Counted from the first letter of the stretch, positions 10,201 to 20,648 are shown. The stretch is DNA of 64,000 nucleotides from Phytopseudomonas dryadis (GCF_004327355.1 NZ_QJUM01000004.1:62001-126000); one strand, 5' to 3'. Notes: a model not told the origin generated them from the sequence alone. A program made the numbers and translations.

Positions 10201-10997
10201 CCGAGCAGCCAGGGCAGCGCGAGGATGTTCAGGGCGCTGAGCCAGGCACTGCACAAGGCCCCGGGAAAGCCCCAGAGCAACGCCAGGCCCAGGGTCACCG
10301 CGCCGATCAAGGGCAGCTTGAGCGTCAATGGCAACAGCCCGACCAGTACCGGCAGGCACAGCAACAGCGCCAGCAGCAACGGCCACGGCGGCAGACGGCG
10401 CAAGACCTCGGGCACCCGTTCCAGGGGTGGCTGCGCCGTCGGCGTCGGCAGCAGCCAGCCACGCCGGCGCAACAGCGGGCTGAGGTAGCTCAGCAGGGGA
10501 ATGGAAATCACCAGCGCGGTCAGACTGTCGGCCAGCCACAGGGTCATGATCACCTGCGTCCAGTCACCCTGCTCCAGGTCACCGAGCAGCCACAGGTTGA
10601 CCTGCAGACCGACGCAGGTCAGCGCTGCCGGACACAGCACGCCCAACAGCATGAAGCGCAACAGATGAGCCGTATCCGGCAAGGCCACATCGAAGGGACG
10701 CGCGCGCAGCAACAGATAGCTCAGGCCGACGCCGATGGTTTCCGGCAGGGCATGCACCGGCGCCCAGCGCCAGTCGAGCCCCCATAGCGGCGTGCAGAGC
10801 AGGGCATTGGCATACAGCGCCAACAGCACCCGTGGCCCCCACCACAGGCACAGCACCAGGCCGAGCGCGAATGGCAGATACCAGATCGCCACTCCGCCAT
10901 GGAAGTGGGTCGCCAGGGAAAGCCAGGAGGCCACATGGAAGATCGGCAGTGGCAACCACCATGTCCAGGACGGCAGGCGATCGGGATTTACGGGCAT
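7206..10997 (-). CDS. membrane MASE1-PAS-GGDEF-EAL cyclic-di-GMP signalling protein
   Basis: The 1263-residue protein has about eight N-terminal membrane helices of MASE1 type (residues 1-300). Roughly four PAS domains follow (about 320-440, 455-575, 580-700, 705-830, with ITGYSAQQSLGKNL in the first). A GGDEF domain comes next (RMGGDEFVVLLE near 904), then an EAL domain (EVLLRW near 1037, NLSPRELRS, ELEITEG, IDDFGTGYSSL, AEGIET, QGYLLGQP). Both catalytic modules look intact, although the signature EAL reads EVL, which many active enzymes share. It could make or break c-di-GMP, or use one domain for regulation. AGGTC eight bases upstream supports the ATG at 10997 over the GTG-like upstream extension at 11024. 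The ligand of the MASE1/PAS part cannot be read. Confidence 0.92.
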   Translation of the reverse strand: MPVNPDRLPSWTWWLPLPIFHVASWLSLATHFHGGVAIWYLPFALGLVLCLWWGPRVLLALYANALLCTPLWGLDWRWAPVHALPETIGVGLSYLLLRARPFDVALPDTAHLLRFMLLGVLCPAALTCVGLQVNLWLLGDLEQGDWTQVIMTLWLADSLTALVISIPLLSYLSPLLRRRGWLLPTPTAQPPLERVPEVLRRLPPWPLLLALLLCLPVLVGLLPLTLKLPLIGAVTLGLALLWGFPGALCSAWLSALNILALPWLLGLGASAGWLEPQRLELHFSVLLLTLATLLVGRSLSDLRLALRSSALMQQQLALARLALEASPLGVVIADARQAELPLIYCNPAFERITGYSAQQSLGKNLRALLDDAQRPHEMRQLDAAIRRGTGTHVVLCNQRQDGQSFWNEVILAPMHDDQGLSHFIALQQDVSAREQLAGEVARQREELLQQSYLFSQTENIADLGGWMINLNDMSMYWSAGCFSIFELDANGGAPDFEQAIGHFDSAGRMLARETQQRMRNGGEQFDIEVRMTTGKGRTRWVRIRGVSEHDGDALVRVYGAVQDISARRRTEQQLRERDDRLRLFFEAPLIGMALTSPEFAWEEVNLKLCSILGRSREQLQRCSWESISVAEDLEAERQLLDEVLDGKREGYECDKRFLRADGSQVHTRVNLRAVRKRSGRVGMFLLLVEDISARFEAEARYRTIVEHAPEAIMLFTEDGGMVDFNENALRLFRCRREDMLSRKPFELSPLRQPDGQPSALAGKAYVESALQGAAPVFEWMHRDSSGRQFPCEVRLVRMPGEPAMIRCSISDISERQRYQREIERLAYSDELTGLPNRRLLLDRLQHAMDRELREGTLGALLFIDLDHFKTVNDSLGHLVGDNLLREVTHRLAAALRAEDTLARMGGDEFVVLLEALDANPELAAEQAALMAEKLLKNLEASCQVDGHELVISASIGIALHPFGEQVAADVLKQADTAMYRAKHAGRNALHFFAPQMQAAIDQRLQLQGELRQAIQRGQLHLAFQPQLQLDGGRIIGAEVLLRWVHPDRGEILPGQFIPLAEETGLIQDIGNWVLEQACATLGRWLPLRPHLVLAVNLSPRELRSRICVERVRGCLERHRVPAAALELEITEGVLLEDVEQCIANMQALKALGVRFAIDDFGTGYSSLTYLKRLPLDRLKIDRSFTQDLGGGEDSSGAMLVETILVIARNLGLECVAEGIETQAQFDRLNALGCALGQGYLLGQPMPEAAFLAWLETPGSRVPA

Positions 10998-11126
10998 GCT
11001 GACCTCATGTCGGAGCACCCACACAGCATAGTGCAGCCGCCATCGCTGGTCAGCTCACGCCGCGAATAAAGCCAGGCGAGACGGCGGCAGCCATAAGGCG
11101 ATAGCGGCCTTCGGCCTTCGATCAAA

Positions 11127-11202
11127 AGCGCTTGAGGCTGGAAAGCTGGACGAAAGAGCCTATGCGGTTTGCTTGTCGTTCAGCCTCCAGCCTCTAGCGC
11201 TC
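11127..11202. repeat. dispersed inverted repeat, AGCGCT-nGAGGCTGGA family, copy 1
   Basis: The left arm reads AAGCGCTTGAGGCTGGAAAG and the right arm CAGCCTCCAGCCTCTAGCGC, separated by about 36 bases. The arms can pair through CAGCCTC/GAGGCTG and AGCGCT. Related copies are at 12569-12630, 13541-13705, 21903-22008 and 26457-26521. Here it lies just beyond the amgS stop and could act as a transcription or mRNA end. Confidence 0.75.
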
Positions 11203-11237
11203 TTATCGGCCGTCCGCTTCCGCCTTTGAGCAACCAG

Positions 11238-12551
11238 TCAGACCGCATCGCGCGGCAGCAGCAGGCCCAGTGGCAGACAGATACGCGCCTCCAGGCCACC
11301 GCCGGAACGGTTGCGCAACTCGACGCTGCCGCCGTGCAGCGCGGCGATGCGCTTGACGATGGCCAGGCCCAGCCCCGCGCCCTGCCCGCCGCGGGCGCGG
11401 TCGCCACGGATGAAGGGGTTGAAGATATTGCCCAGTTCCGTGGGATCGATACCGGTACCGCGGTCGAGCACGCTGAGCACGACGTAGGGCGCGCCGTCGT
11501 CGCCCGCCAGCGACAGGGCGATTTCCACGGCGTTGCCACCGTAACGCAGCGCGTTCTCGATCAGGTTGACGATCAGGCGCTTGATCGAGACGCGCCGCAG
11601 GGGAAACGCCGGCACGGGCTCCAGGCACAGACGCACCAGCTCCTGCTTCTGGTTGTAGGGCGCAGCCACCTCGCGGATCAGCTCGGGCAGCTCGAGCTCT
11701 TCCACCGGCTCGTCGCGACCGTCGCGGATAAAGGCCAGGAACTGATCGAGGATGGCGTCCATGTCCTCGATGTCGCGCACCATGTCGTCGGTGAGCTCGG
11801 AATCGTTGTTGAGAAACTCCAGCGACAGGCGCAAGCGCGTCAGCGGCGTGCGCAAGTCGTGGGAAACCCCGGCCAGCATCAGTTCGCGTTCGCGGGCGGC
11901 CTGTTCGACGTCCTCGGCCATCTGGTTGAAGGCGCGATACACCTCGGTCATCTCGCTCGGCGTATCGCTCACCGGCAGGCGCACGCTGCGTCCCTGGCCG
12001 ATCTGCCGGGCGGCGAAGACCAGACGCTTGAGCGGCGCGTTGAGCTGACGCACGAAGATCCAGGCGGCCGCCGTGGACAGCAGGCCGATGCCGAGGAACC
12101 AGCCGAGCACGCTCCAGATGCGCTGGCCACGCAGCGGATGGGGATACAGCGGCACCCGCAGCCATTCATCGCCCAGGCTCGGCGCATGCACCCACAGCGC
12201 GGGCGGACTCTTGGCCCGTACCCGGGTCTCGGTATCGGGGCCCAGTTCGGACTGCATCTGGCGCTGGAATATTTCGCTGTAGGGCCAGTGCTCCTCGCTG
12301 GCCGGCACCTCGGTACGCGGCACGCGCTTGAGCCCGGCGGCCTCGGCGATGTTGGACCGGTCCTCCGGATCCGCCGCCCAGTAGGCGCGCAGGGTCAGCG
12401 CCGCGCCATGGCTGTACTGCCGGTCGACCAGCACGTCCTCGTTCATCATCAGATAGACCAGGGTCAGCGCCTTGGAGAACAGCACGACGATGAGCACCAG
12501 CCAGAGGGTGCGCGAGAAGAAGCTTTGCGGGAACCAGAGTGGAGCTTTCAT
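11238..12551 (-). CDS. amgS: sensor histidine kinase, EnvZ/AmgS type
   Basis: The 437-residue protein has one N-terminal membrane helix (LWLVLIVVLFSKALTLVYL), a periplasmic domain of about 120 residues, a second helix (WSVLGWFLGIGLLSTAAAWI), and a HAMP linker. The phospho-acceptor box is AGVSHDLRTPLTRLR (His about 238). The ATPase boxes follow: N box NLIENALRYGG, G1 VLDRGTGI and G2 GAGLGLAIV. The AmgRS system of P. aeruginosa responds to envelope stress and misfolded membrane proteins and sets aminoglycoside tolerance. The start at 12551 gives family-like length; the frame stays open upstream to 12653 through a repeat, which is unlikely to be translated. No clear Shine-Dalgarno is seen. It follows amgR with an 88-base spacer containing a hairpin. 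Confidence 0.94.
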   Translation of the reverse strand: MKAPLWFPQSFFSRTLWLVLIVVLFSKALTLVYLMMNEDVLVDRQYSHGAALTLRAYWAADPEDRSNIAEAAGLKRVPRTEVPASEEHWPYSEIFQRQMQSELGPDTETRVRAKSPPALWVHAPSLGDEWLRVPLYPHPLRGQRIWSVLGWFLGIGLLSTAAAWIFVRQLNAPLKRLVFAARQIGQGRSVRLPVSDTPSEMTEVYRAFNQMAEDVEQAARERELMLAGVSHDLRTPLTRLRLSLEFLNNDSELTDDMVRDIEDMDAILDQFLAFIRDGRDEPVEELELPELIREVAAPYNQKQELVRLCLEPVPAFPLRRVSIKRLIVNLIENALRYGGNAVEIALSLAGDDGAPYVVLSVLDRGTGIDPTELGNIFNPFIRGDRARGGQGAGLGLAIVKRIAALHGGSVELRNRSGGGLEARICLPLGLLLPRDAV

Positions 12552-12568
12552 AATTAAGAACCGAATCA

Positions 12569-12630
12569 GAGCGCTGAAGGCTGGAGGCGGAACGGAAGAG
12601 CGCCGTCGTTCAGCCTCCAGCCTCTCGCGT
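12569..12630. repeat. dispersed inverted repeat, copy 2, between amgR and amgS
   Basis: Arms AGCGCTGAAGGCTGGAGG and CAGCCTCCAGCCTC form a hairpin inside the 88-base amgR-amgS spacer. On the plus strand the right arm is followed by a T run (CGTTTTTTCGG, 12627-12637). The stem may attenuate read-through from amgR into amgS, or protect the amgR message. Confidence 0.75.
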
Positions 12631-12639
12631 TTTTTCGGC

Positions 12640-13377
12640 TTATTTGTTGCCATCCGGCACGAACACGTAGCCCACGCCCCAGACGGTCTGGATGTAACGT
12701 GGCTTGGACGGGTCCGGCTCGATCAGGCGGCGCAGGCGGGAGATCTGCACGTCGATGGAACGCTCCAGGGCGTCCCATTCGCGGCCGCGCGCCAGGTTCA
12801 TCAGCTTGTCCCGGGTCAGCGGTTCACGGGCGTGCTGCACCAGCGCCTTGAGCACGGCGAATTCGCCGGTGGTGAGCATGTGCACCTCGTCGCCCTTCTT
12901 CAGTTCGCGGGTGGCCAGCGACAGCTCGTAGTCGCCGAAGGTGACGGTCTCGTCCTCGCTGCCTGGCGCGCCGGGCACCACCGGCGCCTGGCGGCGCAGC
13001 ACGGCCTTGATCCGCGCCAGCAGCTCGCGCGGGTTGAAGGGTTTGGCCAGGTAATCGTCGGCGCCCAGTTCCAGGCCCTGGATACGGCTGCTCTCGTCGC
13101 CCTTGGCGGTGAGCATGATGATCGGCACCTGATTGTTAGAGGCCCGCAGGCGACGGCAGGCGGACAGGCCGTCCTCGCCCGGCAGCATCAGGTCGAGCAC
13201 CACCAGATTGAACAGCTCGCGCGCCAGCAGGCGATCCATCTGCTCGACGTTTTCCACCGCGCGCACGCGGTAGCCCTGCTCGTCGAAAAAGCGCTCGAGC
13301 AGGCGCCGCAGACGGGCATCGTCATCGACAATCAGGATCTTCTCACCTTCGACCGGTAGTGCTGCAGTGCTGCTCAT
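12640..13377 (-). CDS. amgR: response regulator, OmpR/AmgR type
   Basis: The 245-residue protein has a receiver domain (ILIVDDDARLRRLLERF; phospho-Asp in VVLDLMLPGEDG, about residue 61; KPF Lys near 111) and an OmpR-type winged helix (LTTGEFAVLKALV, RSIDVQISRLRRLIE, IQTVWGVGYVF). It is the partner of the kinase downstream. AAGGAG sits six bases before the ATG at 13377. By family it binds promoters of envelope-stress genes when phosphorylated. The upstream 468 bases separating it from tex are rich in repeats, so the promoter is not obvious. Confidence 0.95.
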   Translation of the reverse strand: MSSTAALPVEGEKILIVDDDARLRRLLERFFDEQGYRVRAVENVEQMDRLLARELFNLVVLDLMLPGEDGLSACRRLRASNNQVPIIMLTAKGDESSRIQGLELGADDYLAKPFNPRELLARIKAVLRRQAPVVPGAPGSEDETVTFGDYELSLATRELKKGDEVHMLTTGEFAVLKALVQHAREPLTRDKLMNLARGREWDALERSIDVQISRLRRLIEPDPSKPRYIQTVWGVGYVFVPDGNK

Positions 13378-13540
13378 AGGGGCTCCTTGATCGAGAATTC
13401 GGGACGCGACGCGCCCGACTTCAACGCGGCATTATGGCTCAGAGGCCGTATAGACCACGTAGTGTCCATTGTTAGCAGATTTTTCGGTTTGGAGGGGGCT
13501 GGAAGCTGTTTTGCTCGGGCCCTGCCGCTGTCAAGCTTTT

Positions 13541-13705
13541 TCGCCCAGCCTTCAGCCTTTAGCGCCTTTATCGGCTTCTGCCCCGTAGCCTGGGTTGAGC
13601 GCAGCGATACCCAGGTAAACCCTTCCCGGGTGTCGCTCCGCTCGACCCGGGCTACCAGGCTTTTTCGTTCAGCCTTCAGCCTCCAGCGCTGTTCTCGGCT
13701 TCTAG
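13541..13705. repeat. repeat-rich intergenic stretch upstream of tex
   Basis: The 468 bases between divergent amgR and tex contain several half-units of the CAGCCTTCAGCCT/AGCGCT family (about 13541-13575 and 13662-13705). A palindrome GTAGCCTGGGTTGAGCGCAG...CGCTCGACCCGGGCTACC (13584-13660) also lies here, related to the one at 3438-3497. No open frame with a ribosome site was found. Confidence 0.7.
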
Positions 13706-13767
13706 CCTTTCTCGTCCAGCGTTTTTTTCGACTTCCAGTTTCAGGCTTCCAGCTGCTTTTATACCGC

Positions 13768-13773
13768 TATAAT
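13768..13773 (+). promoter_or_regulatory. candidate -10 box for tex
   Basis: TATAAT lies about 73 bases upstream of the tex ATG. It is a perfect sigma-70 -10 hexamer, but no good -35 is seen 17 bases upstream. Confidence 0.45.
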
Positions 13774-13845
13774 GCGCCGCTTTATCGTCCGGCCGATCAT
13801 GAGCGAGGCCGGTTCTTATTCGTTCCAGGGTAGGCTTACTTTTCC

Positions 13846-16170
<2,325 letters not shown>

Positions 16171-16173
16171 CCC

Positions 16174-16563
16174 GTGAGCGAACCCGTGGAAGCAATCGGC
16201 AAGAGCAGCGCCTTCGGCCGTCTGCTCGGCCTGCGGATCGTCAAGGCCGAAGGCGGCGAAGCGGTGATCGACCTGAGCATGCACGACGGCCTGCGCAACC
16301 TGCATGGCAAGCTGCACGGCGGTGCGCTGTTCTCCCTGATCGATACCGCCATGGGCCAGGCCAGCCACAGCCTGGGTGACGGCGAGCCGAACAGCGTCAC
16401 CCTGGAATGCAAGGTCAACTACATCCGCGCGGTGACCGATGGCGAGCTGAGTTGCCGGGCCTGGGTGGTGCATGCCGGGCGCCGGACCCAGGTGATCGAA
16501 GCCGAGGTGCACCAGAACGGCAAGCTGATCGCCAAGGCCCAGGCGACCTTCGCCTGCCTGTGA
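16174..16563 (+). CDS. hotdog-fold thioesterase, PaaI/YdiI type
   Basis: The 129-residue protein has the hotdog signature HDGLRNLHGKLHGGALFSLIDTAMG, with the catalytic-region HGG at about residues 49-51 and the Asp/Glu helix region after it. Such enzymes hydrolyse acyl-CoA thioesters in the cytoplasm; the substrate cannot be deduced. The start is GTG at 16174, with GAGGA ten bases upstream at the end of tex. Stop and start are three bases apart, so it is probably co-translated with tex. A GC-rich hairpin follows the stop. Confidence 0.88.
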   Translation: MSEPVEAIGKSSAFGRLLGLRIVKAEGGEAVIDLSMHDGLRNLHGKLHGGALFSLIDTAMGQASHSLGDGEPNSVTLECKVNYIRAVTDGELSCRAWVVHAGRRTQVIEAEVHQNGKLIAKAQATFACL

Positions 16564-16573
16564 TCGCCACCCT

Positions 16574-16601
16574 GCGGCGCCCGGCTTCGCTCGGGCGCCG
16601 C
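16574..16601. terminator. GC-rich hairpin after the thioesterase gene
   Basis: Stem GCGGCGCCCG (16574-16583) pairs with CGGGCGCCGC (16592-16601) across an eight-base loop. There is no T run, so it may be a weak or Rho-assisted end. A possible -10 (TAGAAT, 16609-16614) for gshA follows. Confidence 0.45.
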
Positions 16602-16720
16602 GGCCCGCTAGAATGCAGGCCACACTGACCCGCCAGACGACCAACGTCGGTAACCGTCCCCTTGTACGGCGCACGATCCACCCCCATATTGGGGCGACCG
16701 CTGCGTGAAGGAATGCAATC

Positions 16721-18301
16721 TTGAGCGACCTGTTCTCCCGTCGTCTGGCTCTGCTCGGCGAGCACGCCAACCTCTCCCTGCTGTCCCAGTGCCTGCACGG
16801 CATCGAGCGCGAGTGCCTGCGCGTCGACGGCAACGGCCAACTGGCGCTGAGCGGACACCCGGCGGCCCTGGGCTCGGCCCTGACCAACGCGCAGATCACC
16901 ACGGACTATTCCGAATCGCTGCTCGAGTTCATCACGCCGACCGCCACCGACCCGGCCACCACCCTGGCCGAACTGGAACGCATCCACCGTTTCGTCTACA
17001 GCAAGCTCGATGGCGAATACCTGTGGAGCCCATCGATGCCCGGCCCGCTGCCGGACGAAGAGATCATCCCGATCGCCCGCTACGGCCACTCGCACATCGG
17101 CCAGCTCAAGTACGTCTACCGCAAGGGCCTGGCCCTGCGTTACGGCAAGACCATGCAGTGCATCGCCGGCATCCATTACAACTTTTCCCTGCCCGAAGCC
17201 CTGTGGGCGGTCCTGCAGCAGGCCGAAGGCGACACGCGTAGCGCCCGCGACTTCCAGTCGTCGCGCTACATCGCCCTGATCCGCAACTTCCGCCGCTACA
17301 GCTGGCTGCTCATGTACCTGTTCGGCGCCTCCCCGGCCCTGGACCGGAACTTCATGCGCGGCCGCCCGCACCAGTTGCAGGAGCTCGATGCCGACACCCT
17401 GTACCTGCCGTACGCCACCAGCCTGCGCATGAGCGACCTGGGCTATCAGAGCGAGGCCCAGGCCGGCCTGACGCCCTGCTACAACGACCTGCCCAGCTAC
17501 ACCGACAGCCTGCGCCAGGCGGTGGCCACCCCCTACCCGCCCTATGTCGACGTCGGCACCAAGAAGGACGGCGAGTGGCTGCAACTCAACACCAACATCC
17601 TGCAGATCGAGAACGAGTACTACTCCAACATCCGTCCGAAGCGGGTGACCTACAGCGGCGAGCGCCCGATCCAGGCACTGATGGCCCGCGGCGTGCAGTA
17701 CGTGGAAGTGCGCTGCCTGGACATCAACCCCTTCCTGCCACTGGGCATCGACCTGGTCGAATCGCGTTTCCTCGACGCCTTCCTGTTGTTCTGCGCCCTG
17801 CAGGACAGCCCGCAGCTGAGCAATGGCGAGTGCGGCAACTGCTCCGACAACTTCCTCAAGGTGGTCAAGGAGGGCCGTCGCCCGGGCCTGCACCTGCAGC
17901 GCCAGGGCGTACCGGTGGTGCTGCAGAGCTGGGCCCACGAGCTGCTCGACGGCATCGAAGCGCTGGCCGCGCTGCTCGACGCCAGCCAGGGCGGCGACGC
18001 CCATCGCGCCGCCCTGCAGGCGCAACGGGCGAAGATCGATGACGCCAGCCTGACACCATCGGCCCAGGTGCTGGCACAGTTGCAGCAGGGCGAAAGCTTT
18101 GCCGCGTTCGCCCTGCGCCAGAGCAAGCGCCACGCCGAATACTTCCGCCAGCAGCCGCTGAGCCGCGAGCAACAGGCCGAATTCGAAGAGGCCGCCGCAC
18201 GCTCGCTGCAGGAACAGGCGGAGCTGGAAGCCCACGAAGACGGCGATTTCGACAGCTTCGCCGCCGCCTACCAGGCCAGCATCCTGGCTCTGGCGGTATA
18301 G
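16721..18301 (+). CDS. gshA: glutamate-cysteine ligase
   Basis: The 526-residue protein matches the gamma-proteobacterial GshA family. It has [20 protein letters not shown] at its N-terminus, [15 protein letters not shown] (about 55-70), [30 protein letters not shown] (about 148-160) and [15 protein letters not shown] (about 330). It makes gamma-glutamylcysteine from glutamate, cysteine and ATP, the first step of glutathione synthesis. The start is TTG at 16721, with GAAGGA eight bases upstream. It is monocistronic here, with about 290 bases of non-coding DNA following. Confidence 0.97.
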   Translation: MSDLFSRRLALLGEHANLSLLSQCLHGIERECLRVDGNGQLALSGHPAALGSALTNAQITTDYSESLLEFITPTATDPATTLAELERIHRFVYSKLDGEYLWSPSMPGPLPDEEIIPIARYGHSHIGQLKYVYRKGLALRYGKTMQCIAGIHYNFSLPEALWAVLQQAEGDTRSARDFQSSRYIALIRNFRRYSWLLMYLFGASPALDRNFMRGRPHQLQELDADTLYLPYATSLRMSDLGYQSEAQAGLTPCYNDLPSYTDSLRQAVATPYPPYVDVGTKKDGEWLQLNTNILQIENEYYSNIRPKRVTYSGERPIQALMARGVQYVEVRCLDINPFLPLGIDLVESRFLDAFLLFCALQDSPQLSNGECGNCSDNFLKVVKEGRRPGLHLQRQGVPVVLQSWAHELLDGIEALAALLDASQGGDAHRAALQAQRAKIDDASLTPSAQVLAQLQQGESFAAFALRQSKRHAEYFRQQPLSREQQAEFEEAAARSLQEQAELEAHEDGDFDSFAAAYQASILALAV

Positions 18302-18594
18302 GGTCTGTTGACGTTTCAGCGCAAGCCGCGTTGCCGCGAGAAATCTCGCCAGGCCGGGCGGCGATCCGCTAGGCGGAGGACGCCGGGAATGGACTAGCCG
18401 TCCGCGTGTTCCCTTGCCAAGTCCTCCAACAACGATAGGGTCTGTCGAGCCTACATGCCCGCTCGTGGTGCAGCGACTTTCGTCGACTGCATCACAAAAA
18501 AAGCCAGCGGCAGTAAATCCATGACCAGCGGCTCGGTTCGTGCATCCCGACTTGGCTAGCATTGAGCCTGAGCACTCAATGCGAATCCCAGCCC
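18302..18594. other. intergenic stretch after gshA
   Basis: This 293-base space contains no convincing frame. It begins GGGTCTGTTGACGTTTCAGC, a sequence type I associate with dispersed Pseudomonas intergenic repeats, and repeats GGGTCTGT near 18436. An A run (about 18495) follows a small palindrome (GCAGCGACTTTCGTCGACTGC, about 18470-18490), a possible stem-loop. Confidence 0.4.
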
Positions 18595-18822
18595 ATGTCC
18601 CACCGTGAAAAAGACCAGCACTGGAGCCTGGAAAGCCTGACCAAGGCCTATCAGCAAGGCTACATGGCAGGCCTCACCGGTCAGTCGGCGCAGTCGCAGC
18701 CATTCGCTGCCAGCGTGCCCGCGGCGGCCTGGGAAGCCGGCTGGGTGGATGGCGAAGGCCAGCGCCGGCTCAGCGAAGAGAAACTCAACCGAACGCCCTC
18801 CGCCAACAGAAAGCGCGCCTGA
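18595..18822 (+). CDS. small Rmf-like protein (ribosome modulation factor family)
   Basis: The 75-residue protein contains AYQQGYMAGLTGQSAQ and AWEAGWVDGEGQRR. The pattern x-Y-x-x-G-Y-x-A-G...W-x-x-G-W is that of ribosome modulation factor, which dimerises and silences 70S ribosomes in stationary phase; the CrpP proteins share the same fold pattern. The canonical Pseudomonas rmf lies elsewhere as far as I know, so this is probably a paralogue. The ATG at 18595 gives a compact protein; an in-frame TTG at 18562 would add 11 residues. No strong ribosome site precedes either. It sits between gshA and convergent argA. Similarity is read by eye. Confidence 0.7.
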   Translation: MSHREKDQHWSLESLTKAYQQGYMAGLTGQSAQSQPFAASVPAAAWEAGWVDGEGQRRLSEEKLNRTPSANRKRA

Positions 18823-18931
18823 TTCGAGCCGGCGCGAGCAGCTATTAGCTGCAAGCTAGAAGCCGAGGCAGCCCGTAGACACCACCGTCTTGATCCTTGG
18901 CCTGCAAGAGCCCGTTGGGAGCCAGCGGGCT

Positions 18932-19030
18932 CGCCTGTAGGAGCGTCGACCTCGGCGCGATGCGATGGCGGCCATCCGGCAGAATCTGCGGCGTGACCGC
19001 CAATCGCCGCGGGGTCGCGGCTCCTACAAG
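18932..19030. repeat. REP-like inverted repeat, TGTAGGAGCG family
   Basis: Within the 377-base gap between the Rmf-like gene and argA, an outward arm CTGTAGGAGCGTCGACCTCG pairs with GGGGTCGCGGCTCCTACA about 75 bases on. This is the common Pseudomonas GTAGGAGC repeat. Similar arms occur at 30842-30925 and 35466-35545. Confidence 0.7.
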
Positions 19031-19169
19031 AGTGTGACGGCCCGTAGTTCGCCCGTGACAATGGATGCGAAGCCCGACCCTGCTAACGCAGGGCTGGATG
19101 AAACAAGCGCCGGCTACGCGCCCCAGAAACGAGTTACGCGCAGCACCTGCGTCTGCGCCTGCGCTTGAA

Positions 19170-19199
19170 GCTTGAAGCTTGAAGCTTGAAGCTTGAAGC
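19170..19199. repeat. 7-bp tandem repeat (CTTGAAG) next to argA stop
   Basis: Four perfect copies of CTTGAAG run directly into the argA stop codon on the opposite strand. Other 7-bp arrays of the same AGCTTGA/AGCTACA kind lie at 34163-34258, 44331-44430 and 60542-60676. Confidence 0.85.
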
Positions 19200-20498
19200 T
19201 CAGAGCGTCTTCTCGAAGATCTTCGAATTGCGCTGGAAGTTGTACAGCGAAGCCCGCGCCGCCGGCAGGCGCTCGACGCTGCTGGGCGCGAAGCCACGCT
19301 CGCGGAACCAGTGAGCGGTGCGGGTGGTGAGGACGAACAAGGTATTGATGCCCATGCCCCGGGCTCGCGCCTCGATGCGCTCGAGCAACTCGTCGCCACG
19401 GCCGCCATGGCGATAGTCCGGGTTGACCGCCAGGCAGGCCAGCTCGCCGCAGGTCGAATCCGGGATCGGATAGAGCGCCGCGCAGGCGATGATCATGCCG
19501 TCGCGCTCGACGATGCTGAACTGGCCGATCTCGCGCTCCAGCACCTCGCGCGAACGCCGCACCAGGATGCCCTGCTCCTCCAGCGGGCTGATCAGTTCGA
19601 TCAGGCCGCCGACATCGCCGATGTTCGCCTCGCGCAGCGACTCGAACTGCTCCTGGTCGACCAGGGTGCCGCCACCGTCGCGGGTGAACAGTTCGGTGAG
19701 CAGGGAGCCATCGGCCACGTAGCTGACGATATGGCTGCGCTTGACCCCGCTGCGGCAGGCCTGGGCCGCGGCGTCCAGCAACTCGCCCTGATAGTCGCCG
19801 CCGAGGCGTGCAACATGTGCCGGCACCTGCTGCGGGCGCAATTCGCGGATCAGCTTGCCGCTGTCGTCGAGCAGCCCCGGCTCGGCGCCGAACAGCACCA
19901 GCTTGTCGGCGGCCAGGTCGATGGCCGCGCGCATGGCCACGTCTTCGCAGGCCAGGTTGAAGATCTCGCCGGTCGGCGAATAGCCCAGTGGCGAGAGCAG
20001 CACGATATTGCGTTCATCGAGCTGGCGATTGATGCCCTTGCGATCGATGCGCCGCACTTCGCCGGTGTGGTGGTAGTCGATGCCATCGAGCACGCCGATG
20101 GGCCGGGCGGTGACGTAGTTGCCGCTGGACACGCGCAGCCGCGCGCCCTGCATGGGCGAAGCCGCCATGTCCATGGACAGGCGCGCCTCGATGGCGATGC
20201 GCAACTGCCCCACCGCATCGATCACGCACTCCAGGGTCGGCCCGTCGGTGATGCGCAGGTCGCGGTGAAAGTGCGGCGTCAGCCCGCGCGCCTGCAGGCG
20301 TGTCTCGATCTGCGGCCGCGAGCCGTGCACCAGCACCAGGCGCACGCCGAGGCTGTGCAGCAGGACCAGGTCGTGGACGATATTGCCGAAATTGGGATGG
20401 GCCACCCCCTCGCCCGGCAACATGACCACGAAGGTGCAGTCGCGGTGGGCGTTGATATAGGGCGAAGCGTGGCGCAGCCAGTTGACGTAGTCGTGCAT
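19200..20498 (-). CDS. argA: N-acetylglutamate synthase (amino-acid N-acetyltransferase)
   Basis: The 432-residue protein has an amino-acid-kinase-like N-terminal domain (LLHSLGVRLVLVHGSRPQIE, about 46-65, and IVLLSPLGYSPTGEIFN, about 165-181). A C-terminal GNAT domain follows (LACLAVNPDYRHGGRGDELL, about 354-373, the acetyl-CoA loop). It acetylates glutamate at the first step of arginine synthesis and is feedback-inhibited by arginine in this family. ATG at 20498; a GAGGG lies about ten bases upstream. argE follows upstream in the same direction, separated by 150 bases without a clear terminator, so argE-argA may be partly co-transcribed. Confidence 0.96.
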   Translation of the reverse strand: MHDYVNWLRHASPYINAHRDCTFVVMLPGEGVAHPNFGNIVHDLVLLHSLGVRLVLVHGSRPQIETRLQARGLTPHFHRDLRITDGPTLECVIDAVGQLRIAIEARLSMDMAASPMQGARLRVSSGNYVTARPIGVLDGIDYHHTGEVRRIDRKGINRQLDERNIVLLSPLGYSPTGEIFNLACEDVAMRAAIDLAADKLVLFGAEPGLLDDSGKLIRELRPQQVPAHVARLGGDYQGELLDAAAQACRSGVKRSHIVSYVADGSLLTELFTRDGGGTLVDQEQFESLREANIGDVGGLIELISPLEEQGILVRRSREVLEREIGQFSIVERDGMIIACAALYPIPDSTCGELACLAVNPDYRHGGRGDELLERIEARARGMGINTLFVLTTRTAHWFRERGFAPSSVERLPAARASLYNFQRNSKIFEKTL

Positions 20499-20648
20499 GT
20501 GCAGCGTAACCCTCAGGTAATGTCGCGATCCGAATGAAAAGCGTCAGGCGGCCATGACCATGGCCGCCAGCGGCGCGGAACCCGGGGCTCCGCAGACAGG
20601 CTCAGCGCGTTATCGTCGTCGCAACGGCATCGGCGGCGCACTCCTCGT

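Noticed and set aside
6486-10787. 1433-codon plus-strand open frame
   Set aside because: It is antisense to the GGDEF-EAL gene, with Gln/Arg/Ala-rich composition typical of high-GC shadow frames and no ribosome site.
12552-12653. N-terminal extension of the amgS kinase
   Set aside because: The extra 34 codons run through a dispersed hairpin, lack family similarity and overlap the amgR end.
16415-18562. 715-codon minus-strand frame
   Set aside because: Shadow of gshA, which is clearly the real gene.
18302-18594. Possible insertion-sequence remnant after gshA
   Set aside because: GGGTCTGT repeats occur but no terminal inverted repeats or transposase fragments could be traced.
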